From Acridotheres tristis (Eukaryota; Chordata; Aves; Passeriformes; Sturnidae), in contig CM072899.1 in NCBI GenBank assembly GCA_037013685.1, positions 496,001 to 560,000 of the forward strand: a DNA stretch of 64,000 bases, given 5' to 3'. Each line of letters opens with the position of its first letter. The first letter of the stretch is position 1. The position numbers and the translations under genes were made by a program. This document shows positions 23,801-35,800 of the stretch, piece after piece. The notes below the pieces were generated by a model. It was given only the letters and a program-made list of their open reading frames with translations, was not told where the DNA came from and did not search any database.

Positions 23801-26800
23801 AGAGCCCTGAGTGCATTTCCTTGTGCCCGGGGCTGCCCCTGCTGCTGCTCTGGGCTGGGCAGTGGGAGGCCCCCAGGTGTCTGTGGGAGGCCCCCAGGTG
23901 TGGCTGGGAGGCCCCCAGGTGTCTGTGGGAGGCCCCCAGGTGTCTGTGGGAGGCCCCCAGGTGTTTGGCTGCTTCCATGGTGTTTTGGCCAAACGTGCTG
24001 GTTGGTTTCTCAGGCTGAGCTCTGGGATGTTCCCAGCCCTTGCAGGGTGTTACCAGACGTGATGGATTAATGCTTGGGGAGCTCTGAGCTTGGCAGATGA
24101 AAGGCACTGCAGAAGGGCTGGGGATCATTATTTGTGGTTCTAATTTATTTGCCATCAAAGGGATGAGAGGGGTGAGAAAATGCCATTTGTTCTGGGGCTG
24201 GGAGCATCGGTTTGAAGTCTTTTTTTCCTTCCTTTTTCTTCTCCCCTCCCCATTGTATGTTCCCCTGGGAATTGTGTGGAAGTCCCTGCTCTGTCTTTTC
24301 TTCTCTGGGCAGCCGTGTGTGAAGCAGCCAGCTCGGTGCTGCTCTCCAGGGACTTCAAGGGCTGCAGAGTGTGTGGGAAGTGCCTGCCCTGGCTTTCAGG
24401 AGCAGCTGATTTCTGGGCACTGCAAATCACCACCAGCTTCAGTGCGAGTCCAGAAGCAAAAAAAAGGGAAACGTTTCACATGGAATTTGGAATTTTGTCC
24501 TAAAAGCAGCTGGCAATGCCCTGAGCCCTTCTCCTTGGGTTCTGTGGCATTCAGTGCTTTGCCTTGTGCTGGCTCAGTTTTGTGTGCTTTGGGAATTCTC
24601 ACCCTGGAGCAGTGGCAGATATTTCCTGCTGGTGCTGTTGGTTGTAGCAAAGGAGCTGTGATTTGAGGGGCTGGGCACGGGGACCAGGGCACAGCTGGTC
24701 ATGGCAGCAGTGCTGCTGCTCCCCAGTGCTGGCACAGGCTGCCAGCCCTGCTCCCTGCCCTGTGTGTGTGTGGCAGCCCCTTGGCTGCACTGTTCAGCTC
24801 TGGGGTTTGTGTACAGCCTGGAGTGGTTGGAGGGTATTCCTGCTGGAACTGCCTCATGGGAAAGGCTTCCAGCACAGAACGAGGTTTTGCCCCAAGCAGC
24901 AAATGGAAATTCACCCTTTACCTTTTATGTGTTGCTTGTTGATTTTTTTAAGGCAGGTCTATGCCAGTCCATAACTGCCCATACTCTCAATTAATGTGAT
25001 TAGAAGCTAAATAGAAGCAGGATAAATGGAGGGCTGTGACAATTCAGTCGTTTTTACAAAGCTCCTTGTTATTGCACATGGATTTTCAGAGCTTTCAAAG
25101 ACTAGGAGGGGCAGTGGGGCTGGGAGCTGGCCCAGTGTAGCTTTGCTGCTGTGTTTTTAGCAGGGGCTGAGGCAAGCACAGCCCTGCTGTGATGTGATGA
25201 GAGCTGAGCAGTGTCTCCTCACATTGCACCGACCGTGAGGCGCCTGCTTGGGTTGGAGCTGCTTGTGGCACCAACTGAGATTTTGGATTCCACTTCGAGT
25301 TTATCAGTATGGATTTCAGGAAGTATTTCTTCATGGAAAGGGTTGTCAGACACTGGAACGGGCTGCCCAGGGAGGTGGTGGAGTTTCCATGCCTGGAGGT
25401 GTTCAGGGAATAGCTGGATGTGGCATTCAGTGCTCTGGGCTGGGTGACAAGGTGGGGATTAGTCACAGGTTGGACTTGCTCAGCTCTGATGGAGCTTTCA
25501 GGGCAGCAAATCCCTGTGCTGGCATGACACTTGACATGCCAAATTCAGTTTTAGTGAGGACAATGTCTAAAACCAGGTTTTTGTCTAAAATACGGTATTT
25601 TTTAGGCATTAACTCCAGGCTTTATCATTTTCCCCAAGACAGCCATGAGAGTGAGCAGCACCACGAGCAGCTGCTCCATGGGGGAGGCAGGCAGGCGCCC
25701 AGGCCAGAGCAGGGTGTGCACACACCGCAGGTGCCCTCTGCCACACCTTGCTTCAGCATCATCCGCGCTTGAGAACCTCGTGGGTGGTTTGGGAGCCGCG
25801 TGTGTGTGAGCAGCCCCTCCTCTGTGTTTGCCAGTGCTGTGACCTGGGCTTCCACGCCAGCCTTGCCAGGACGTTCAGGACGTACCTGTCCGCCGAGTAC
25901 AACCTGGAGACGTCGCGCCACGAGGGGCTGGACGTCATCGAGAACGCCGTGGACAGCCTGGACGCGCGCAGCGACAAGCACAGCGTCATGGACATGTGCA
26001 ACCAGGTCTTCTGCCCCCCGCTCAAGTTCGAGTTCCAGCCCCACATGGGGGATGAGGTAACCTGCTCGCCTCGGGGCTGCCCCTCCTCTGCAGCATCGCT
26101 GAGCGATTGCTCCTGACTCCTTTCCCTTCCCTGCTGCCTTCACACACCGCTCTTGGTGTTCCCTTCCCTAATGGGGCTCCTGGCTCGTTAGGGCTCCTCC
26201 TTTCAGGCTGCCTCTCACTCTGCGTCTCTCCCAATTAGGGAGCCCGTGCTTTGGCTCTCTCTGCCCCCCGGATCTGCTGGGGGAGCTGTGATTAACCTGC
26301 TCTAATTGGGAGAGGGCCGAGTGCTGAGCGAAACGCTCGGTGCTGGCCCGGGCCCAGGGCACTGCTGATGGGACACACGGCAGCACAGCCCCTCTGGGGG
26401 CTGCCAGGAGCTGTGGGGGCTGCAGGGGGTGGTGAGGCTATGGAGATGTGTGTCTGGTCCGTGCATGACCCGTGCAATGTCTCCTGTCTCAGGTGTGCCA
26501 GGTGAGCGCCCAGCAGCCCGTGCAGACCGAGCTGCTGATGAGGTACCACCAGCTGCAGTCTCGGCTGGCCACCCTCAAGATCGAGAATGAAGAGGTAAGA
26601 GCTCAGCTCTGTGGGCAGCACTGCTGAGCCTTTCTGCACTGCAGCCCTCCAGGTGTGCTCAGGTGTGGAGCCCCTCCCGTGGCAGGGCTGGAAGTGCCCA
26701 CAGACCACAGGCAGTGCTAGCCCAGGGCTCAGGAGCTGCCTGCTGACTGATTGTTTTGGCTCAAGATGTGTCCTCCCCCCAGTCTGCCCCAAACCCACGC

Positions 26801-29800
26801 TGTCCTGTTTCTGCCAGGTTCGGAAAACGCTGGATGCCACCATGCAGACCTTGCAGGACATGCTGACAGTGGAAGATTTTGATGTTTCAGATGCCTTCCA
26901 GCACAGCCGCTCCACTGAGTCGGTCAAATCAGCTGCATCAGAGACCTACATGAGCAAAATCAACATTGCCAAGAGGAGAGCCAACCAGCAGGAGACTGAA
27001 ATGTTCTATTTCACTGTGAGTCTCGGCTCAGGCCATACAGGACATGGGGCATTAATTGCCAGGGCTGAGGCCCAGTTAAGTGCTCATTAGTGAAGAGCAA
27101 GAACCAATTCAGTCTCTTTAAGTACTTGTCTTCTGTCAGATCTGGGTCTGGAATGCATTTCAGTGGCAGGGCACTGCATAGGGACTGACAATCCAGTGCC
27201 TGACTTGCTTTTCTCTTTGAAGGAGCAACTGGGGCAGCCAGATGAGATTGAAAACTTATTGAGTGGAGTAGGAGAGGCTCAGAGCAGGGCTCAGACTCCA
27301 GATGGCCTCACTGTGAGCCACCATCCAGAGCCTCTTCAGGACTGTGAACTGTGGGCCAAGTCTTCGTCTCCAGCCTATACAGCTTAAATTTGCCCTTGGC
27401 CCACGGATGAGCTGAAGCCCCTGACAGGCCAAGGAAGGCACAAAAGCTGGGCTGTGGTGTGGGTGCCTGCCCTGCAGCTCTTGTGCTGCTCTCCCAGGCA
27501 GAGCTCAGGTCTCTGTTCTGGTTCCTGAAATGCAGGCAACAGCCATGAGTTCACCAGAAGTCTCCCCCATTTCAGTGTGGGTTAACAGCACCTTGTGATG
27601 TATTACATATGCATAGAAGAGCTTCTACTTTCTCTTAATATTATTATTGTAAACTGGGGGGAAATTGCAATTTTCATTTGGAATTGTGCTTGGGATTACT
27701 TTGGTTTTTGCAGAGATTTGATCTTTCCCATTCTCTGTTTTCCATCTCTGGTCTCCCTCTCCCCTGTTACCTGTGCCTTGCTCTGGAGTGTTCTGGGTGT
27801 CCTCACTGTGGCATGGGCAGTTGTGCACAGTGTCACCTGCAGCACAGAGCACCTGGCAGTCCCTGCCTGGCTCAGGCACTGGGAGTTCCTGCTTGGCATT
27901 GTTGGTCTGCACAGAGATGAAGCCTTGGCAGTGCAGGGAAAGCTGCTTTGGTTTCCCAGGCCGTTCCCAGAAGGCTGACAAAAGAAAGGCAGCTTTGAAC
28001 TCTTTGTCCCTCCCTGCATTCCCGGGCAGGAGGGGCAGCTCCAAGGAGACCAGGCTAATGAGAGCATCAGGCAGGGCTGGAGCAGGGAGAAGAGATCAGA
28101 CCCTGCTGAGCCCTGCAGCTGCTGCAGCCTCCTGAGCCCCTGGGCACCACTGAATGCCCATTAGGGCCTGTGGTGCTTAACCCCCCTGTTTGTTCATTCA
28201 TTCCAGAAATTTAAGGAGTATCTGAATGGCAGTAACCTCATCACCAAGCTCCAGGCTAAACACGACCTGCTGAAGCAGACTCTGGGAGAAGGTGAGTTGG
28301 GGTCAGGTCCAGGGAGGGTGCTCCAATCCCCTGGGAGGGTTTAAACTGTGTCACTGTCAGCCTCACCTTTGTGTGATCTCCTGAGGGACTGATGCTTCTG
28401 TGCCTGCCTGCTGCTGCTCAGCTAACCTGTGACATGCAAAATCATGATTTCCTTTATTTACTCCTCCCACTTTCCTTTGGGAGTGCACATAGAGAAATCT
28501 CTTTGAATCTGACACTGTGTGCTGGAGTGCTGGGTTACTTCTCCAGCAGCAGACATGGCCACTCACTCCCACCCTCTGCCTCTCCCTTTTCTCCCCCAGA
28601 AGGTTCTAATCTTCTCCCTCCAGATTTCTAATCTGTCTTTTAATGGTGGGGGCATCAGGTGGACATCTCTCCTCCCCAAATGCAGCTTTTCTGTGCTGGA
28701 AGCCATTCCTTGGGGTGTGGAGCCAGCAGGGAGGGTGTGAGCACCCGTGCAGTTTGCTCTGCAGTGCTTTGGTGGTGATGAGGGATGATGAGAACTTCTT
28801 TTTCTTGCAGGTGAAAGAGCCGAGTGTGGAACAACCAGGTGAGCACTTTCCTCCCCTTCCTTGCTCCCGGGGAGGGCTGGCACTGGCAGGAGGGGGCTGT
28901 GGAAGGGGGGTTTGCTTTGCTACTGGTGCAGCTTGGTGGGTTCAGTTGCAGCCCCCCGTGCCCCACATCCTGCTTCCCAGCTGCATGGCCTGCAGTGCTG
29001 GGCTCGGGGGGATGGCAGGCAGTGGTGGGCTCCGGCTGGCTGGCTCTGCTGTGCCTGGGTGTGCTTGGTCAGCACGGTGCAGTGCCCTGGAGCACAGCTG
29101 GGGTGGGGTGGGGCTCACAGGGTGACACGAAGATGGCCATGCACTCATTCCCTGCCACCCCTCTTCCTTTGTGGACTTCAGTGTGTCCCTGAAATCCTCT
29201 GCCAGCTCTGGCTGCTTTAGCTGTGAGTGCAGAGCGTGCCTGTGTCACAGACTTCAGCCCTTTCTGCAGGAGATAGGGCTGGGTAAATGTGACAGGGGGG
29301 AGGCTTTGATCCATGTCCAGTCCATGAAGCATCTCCACAGAGCTCCAGTGCTTGCTAGGAGTGTGCTGGTGTTGTGACAGCGAGGCACAGGCCAGCACAG
29401 CCTCCCAACAGCTCCCTGGAACATGCACAGCTCTCTGTGTGTGAGCTTGTTCCAGCCTTGTTTGTGTTTAATACAATTTATAATAGCAGCAGAAAAAGCT
29501 GCATTCCCTGTTAGGAGTGGTGGAGCAGATGGTGCAGCCTGGGCTGCCTTGCCAGGCAGGAAGGAGGCTCCTTGTGCCAAGAGGTGTCAGGGCTGGGCAC
29601 CCAGCGGGCACCGAGGTGCTGCCAGGACAGAGAGGGACCTTCAGGGATCGGGCTCCCACCACCCAGTTCTGTGAGTGCTTGCAGTTGTGTGACATCAGTA
29701 CAGCCTGGGGCAGAGGGCAGGGCAGAAATCTGTTTGGGATTTTGTGGGTTTTTTCTCCTTTTTCTGGATCTGGACACTGAATGCCCTTCATTACCCAGGG

Positions 29801-32800
29801 GAATTGGACTGGGAATAGCATTAATGAAAATAGCCCAACCACTGAAACCTGTCACAGGCTTCTTGGTCACTGGCAGTGGGAGGGTCATCCCCATCCCTGG
29901 CATTCCAAACAGAAGCTAGATACAGGAAAGGGGAGGTGTTCCCACTGTCCTCATTCTGTGAGCAGAATGAAATCTGTTTAGGAACAAACAGGAGCCCCGG
30001 TGCTGTGTGGGGTCGCTGTGGTTTATTTTGGATAGATCTCCTCACTGCCCTTGGTTTCCTGCTGGAGTGGTGTCCATGTGGGACACGCCAGTGAGTGGCT
30101 GCAGGGGGTGTGGAGCTCCACATCAAATCCTCACAGAGGGACTTTTCTGTTTGATTTTTTTATTCTCAGTTATAACCTGTGAGGTCTCACCCTGTCATTG
30201 CATTTACGTTGGTGTTTTGTTGATTTATTTTGTTCCATTTTCTCCCAGGCCCCCATGTCTTCCCCCTAAGCCACAGAAAATGAGGAGACCTAGGCCTCTC
30301 TCAGTGTATAACCATAAACTCTTTAACGGCAATATGGAAACGTTCATTAAGGTACTTCTGGCTGGCAGGAGGAGTGTGTGAACGCTGCAATGGAATGGTG
30401 GCTGTCCTGTTCTGTCCTGTCGTGGCTGCTGCCATCCTCAGGGGTCCCTGTGGCCCATCTGCACCCAGCCTGGCCTCGGTGATGATTTCTGCCCATAGCT
30501 CCCCTTGTGCATTCCTGCCCCACCAGCTGTGAGCTCCACACCCGCCCGTGGCTGGTGGCAGGTGCAGGATGAGGCTGAGTGTCCTCATGGTCCTGCTGCT
30601 GCTTCCCATCCCGAGAGAAAGATGACACAAGCTCAGCCCAGCAGCACACACAGCCCCCTTCCTCATGTCCACATGGGTTTGGTGGTCACCCATCACTGTG
30701 GCTGAGAAGGAAAATAAAACAAGCCCAGGAAGTGTCTCCCACTTTCAAGAACTGCCAGCCTGGGGTAGAAATCCTGTTGTATGGGTGGGCATGTTGGAGG
30801 GCAGACAGGTGATCCTCAGCTTTCCACACAAATACAGCAGTAACAACCACAGCTGCTGTCCTGCTCTGGAGAAAGCTTCAGTGAAAACTCTTCAGTAAAG
30901 ACAAACTGTTGGATTAGGTGACTAATAGGCATCATCTGCTGGGTTTATTCCCTCCAGCTCAGCCCTAAGCCCGAGGGCAGTGTCTGTACACAGCCCCAGC
31001 ACAGAGAGCACTGGCCCTGCTGGCAAAGCCTGTAATCCCATTAGGATTTGTGATTACTCCTGACTTAAACTGGTTTTTAAAAAAGTAATGCTCATTAAAT
31101 CCCAGCCTGTTCAGCACTGAGAAGGAGGAATTGCCTGCTCTAGAAATCCATCTGAGCAGAGTGTCCCGTGCTGGCAGACACCCCTGGGGGGATGGCTGCC
31201 TGCCCTTGGGCTGTACAGCCTCACACCTGGGCCCTGGGCAGCTGCCCAGCTGTCCCCTGGTCACTCAGTGTCCCCCTAGAGCCTTGTGTGTGCCCCAGGC
31301 AGGGTCTGTCCCTGTCCTCAGGCTCCTGGGAACGCCACAGGTAGAGGCAGGGAGGAATGTGAGGGGCTGTCCCTGCCGAGGCTGGGCTGCAGCGTGCCCA
31401 GGGCTTTGGGAGGGAGGGAGGGAGTCCCACAGGCCTGTGTTGGCCCTTGCTAAGCTGCCATTGCATTTGAGCGTTCATGGCCTCCAAAGGAGATGCTTGC
31501 CTCTAACTGAACTTATCCCTGCTTAATCTGTTCTCTTTTTTCCACTCTGCTGCTTTTCTGTGTGCTCAGAGGAAGGAGGAATGCACGAACGAGGAATCAG
31601 GTACTGGCTGAGACCCATCTGTGACACGAAGGGAACTGCCCAGAGATGCCACTGTGCTCTGCTGGGAAAACAACCAGAATCCCAAAGAAAACTGTGTCCA
31701 CTTGGGCTGTCAGACATGGCCCACGGTCCCCTTGAGCTTCTGCCACAAGGGGCCTGGGGAGAAGCCAGAACTCACCACTGGTTCACACTCAGGCACTTCA
31801 TCCCACACACTGTGGTGTTTGTTGGGTTTTTCAGCACCTGCTGACAGTGGCTCTTTCCTTTGGTGGAAATATTGTTGTAAGCTGTGTGATGGGAAGCCTA
31901 CTCCCTCAGGTATAGCACAAGTTTGATTTCAGCTCAGCTGAGATCCCTCGTGGCAGTCTCCTGTCTGAGCCAGGCAGGGAGCAGCAATGTTTCACACAGC
32001 TCAGCTGCAGCTTCCTTGTGCACTTCTGGCTGCACATGATGTCCTCAGTGCTCTTTGATGGCTCCATGTTTGTCACCCCTCCTTTCCCTGCCTGTCCTCT
32101 TACTAAACTCCACAGCACTAATTTTCAAATCTCTGGTTTTCCAATCTTTAATGCACTTCCCATGCTTTGTTAGCAATAAACCAGTAATTTTTTTCTCTTT
32201 CCTTTCCTGCAGGATTCAGGACAGGCCATTCCACTTGTTGTAGAAAGCTGCATCCGCTACATCAACCTGTATGGTAAGTTGGCTCAGGACAGAAGGAATA
32301 AAGCCAGGAATAAAGCCAGGAATAAAGCACTGGAGTGAGCAGTGGGAGCCAGCACAGACTCCAGGGTGCCTGCAGTCCATTCTCCATGGGCTCGGGTTAG
32401 AATGGGCTGTGGTGCAGCCCTGGATGACTGGGGAATAGTGAGGTTTTATTAGTGCCCAGGTTAAATTGTTCACTCAGGCCATGAGCCCTTTCAGCACCTT
32501 GACCTGGGTCCTTGGTTGGGGAAGAGGAGCACAAGTGAGGTGCAGCAGGCTGTCCCTGCTTGTCCCTTGCTGTCCCTGCTTGTCCCTTGCTGTCCCTGCT
32601 TGCTCCAGCCCTGTCTGGTGCATCGACTCCTGGATTCTGCTGCTTCTACCTGCAGATATTGCCCAGCAGTTCCAGAAATCTCTCCTAAAGCATTATTCTC
32701 TTCCAGGCCTCCAGCAGCAGGGCATCTTCAGAGTCCCTGGCTCCCAGGTGGAAGTCAACGACATCAAGAACTCTTTTGAGAGAGGTGTGTAGCTGGGTGT

Positions 32801-35800
32801 GCAGTACAGCAGGATCCCTGCCTGGGCAGGGGTGCTGGGAGGGAGGTGGTGTGTGCTGGGTGCCTCAGCCATGGTGTAAAGCCTGTGGTAAATGAAGCCC
32901 TTTCTGCTGTGAGACATGAGCAGATTTTATCCCTGTTGGGTTTCTCAGTGCTGTGTCTCTGGCAGTAGCAGAGTCACCCAGGGAAGGAGTGTGAGAAGCA
33001 GGGGTACCTGCAGAGGTCTTTTCCACAGTCATTAAAAGCACAAGAGCCATAAAAGAGTTTGCTGGGCATCTTTGTTCATCCTTCCTGCAGCATTTGCCCA
33101 GGGAGGTGCAGCATTCCTCCCTGTACCTGCTGGCTGTGGAGGCACCAGTGAATCTGCAGAGAAAATCACACTCAGGGTGCCAGGCCAGTGAGAAAGGGAA
33201 AGCTCCTGCTGTCCTGAGTGGAGGGCAGCTGTGACAGGGACAGTCCTGCTGGGAATAGTGGCCCTTAATCCTTGAGCAGCATTGGAAGGAGCAGGGTGAA
33301 GGTGGATGGGCCAATGGATAAGGCAGTGTTATTTTCAAAGGCTGGAGGATTTGCACATCCAATTTAAGGTGAATTAGTACCCAAATCTCGGGGACACTGA
33401 AAGCCTTTCACAGATTTAAGTCAGTACAAAGCTGTCCAGAACCCCTGGGTCCGTTCCAGAGCTGTAATTTTATCCTCCAGCCAAGCCTGTCCTCTCAGGC
33501 TCTCACCCACTGTCCTTCAGACCTCCTCAGCTTTCCTTCTGGAAAAGGATTGGTGCCATAAATGCAGAAAATGACTGGGCTGGAAACGGTGGAGGAGACA
33601 CAACCAATATCATCCTTGTCTCCTAAAGGTTTGAAATCCCCCAGTAGAACTTCAGGTTTTCAGGAAAATCAGCATTGCCATTGCACATGAGGAGAGTTTC
33701 TGAACCCTGGGGAATTTGGGTGTTCCACTAAATGAGGAAAACCACTTGTGTTAGTCCAGCCTGAGGGTGATGCTGGATAGAAAACCTTTTCTGTGGGCAG
33801 GTGAAGACCCCCTTGCTGATGATCAGAATGAACGAGACATTAACTCAGTGGCTGGAGTCTTGAAGCTGTATTTCCGAGGACTGGAAAACCCCCTCTTTCC
33901 TAAGGAAAGGTTTCAAGATTTGATATCTACTATAAGTAAGTACATGTGACAGTTCTTTGTGAAGAGCTGGGTGGGAAGAGAGAAGCACTAAATGGGGGCA
34001 GGTACACCTGAGGGGCAGGTGGGCAGTGGGAGCTGTGAGGAAAGGACAGGAGTGAGCACTGGGGAGAGGGAGGGGGGAGATCACTTCTCTGGGGGGAATG
34101 AAGGAGGCAGAATGAGCTTGAAGAGGTGATGGAAGTGCTGCCCATTTTGGCTGCAGGTTACAGGAGAGGTTTTGGGCTGTGTCAGCTGTAGGGCACCAGT
34201 GGGGCAGTGTGTGCCCCAGGCCTTCTCTCACCTTCACTGCCTGTGGTGCTCTCCCCCTTCTGAGTGTTCCTGACTGCTGGGGACCCAGTGATGCTGAGGG
34301 ACACAGCTGATCCCTGGGGGGCACTGGCACAGGGCTGGGCTTCTTCCAGAGCAGAAGAATGTGCTCTGGTTTCTCAGGAACAGTTGTTTTATGTAGTAGC
34401 TTTAGGAAATGCACTGTTGCTATTCAGTTTTGATGTGTAAAGCAGCACAGCACACATGTGAGACAGGCAAAGGAAGTTGGTTCTGCTCAGTTCCATGTCC
34501 TGGACAGGGATTTGCAGCTTGGCTTGTAGGGGCTGCAGAGCTGGAAGCCTGAAGGCACAGCCTGGGAGAAGGGTGGGTCCCCTCCAGGGCCAGAGTGTGC
34601 TTGGTGAAGTGGCTGCCTGTGTGTTTGCAGGTAGGCTTGTGTTTGACACCATCCCTAATTAATGCAAATTTGCACAATTTATTAAGCTTTTGGGAATTTT
34701 TTTGCAAACATAATCTGTTAATTTTCAGGGTGTTATTCTCTTACCTCTCTCTATTTTTCCAAATTTAACAAGAATCTTCCTCATCTTTTCCTGTTGCTCT
34801 TACAATCTTTTGATCAAGGATAGGTTTTAAATAAATTACCTTGTTCCTGTTAAAAATCCGACCTGAAGCACAGCTGACTGTGCCACACAGTCACCCATAA
34901 ACACAGGCTGCACACTTGGTGTCCCAGCCTAAGCAGGGTGAAGAGCCTTTCCTTTGGTTCTTGGAGGGCTGGGGGTTTCTGTGGAAGCTCCTCTAAGGCA
35001 CAGGGGCAATAGGGAGGTCCAGAGGCACTTTTCAGAGTCCCTATGGGGCTGTTCTCGTGTGTGCAGTGCTGATGGGTACCCTGTTAATTCCTGAATTAAG
35101 CCCAGTCTAAACATTTTGCTCAATGAGAAAAGCAAATGCTTTGAGAGCTTGTTCCTCTGGGTGTCAGAACGATACCTATTGTCATAGGGTGTTATCCAGT
35201 TTGTATTTAGTTGTGTTTTTTTTTAACAAACATCCTCTTATGTAAAACCAAACTGAAGCAGAGAACCCATCAAGCAATAATGGGATAAATCAAATGGAAA
35301 AATTCCCCATGTGAAATACTATAAAGCTATCCATCTTGGTCATGAGGCCAGATTTTGCTCAGAATTTTGATTTAATGGCAGCCTAGCTACACGTTGTCAG
35401 GGAATTTTACTGTGATTAGCAAATGGCATAGTTTGAGCCAGAACAAGCACTTGTGTGTGATCTGCCTGCTCCAGAAAAGCTCTGGTGCTTTCCTCTGTGG
35501 AACAGCAGCCACGGGATTAACTCTGTACAGAATCTCTCTGTACAGGGGGAGCTTAGGGCAGGACAGAGTGGCCCCCTCCCCTGGCAGGGAGCAGGTGTCT
35601 GATGGCAGCCCTGGGCACTGGAGAGCAGTGACCCTGAAAGTACTGGTGCAGCTAATCTGTTTCCTAGGAAATCCTAATTCCTATTCAGAGCAGTAGGAGA
35701 CAGGAGCAGAAGGGCTCAGAAGGATCCAATGCATAACCCAGAAGGGTAACCTGAATAAGAACCTCATTTAAAAATCTGCCCTAGAAAATCAAGCAGTGCT

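Larger units (their letters stand above)
20054..25834 (+). other. SRGAP3 intron 6
   Basis: The largest intron fully inside the window. It holds an AT-rich unique block (20630-21190), the 1.1-kb 19-bp array, two CR1 fragments (23307, 25300) and a 21-bp repeat (23862). No exon seen. Confidence 0.8.
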
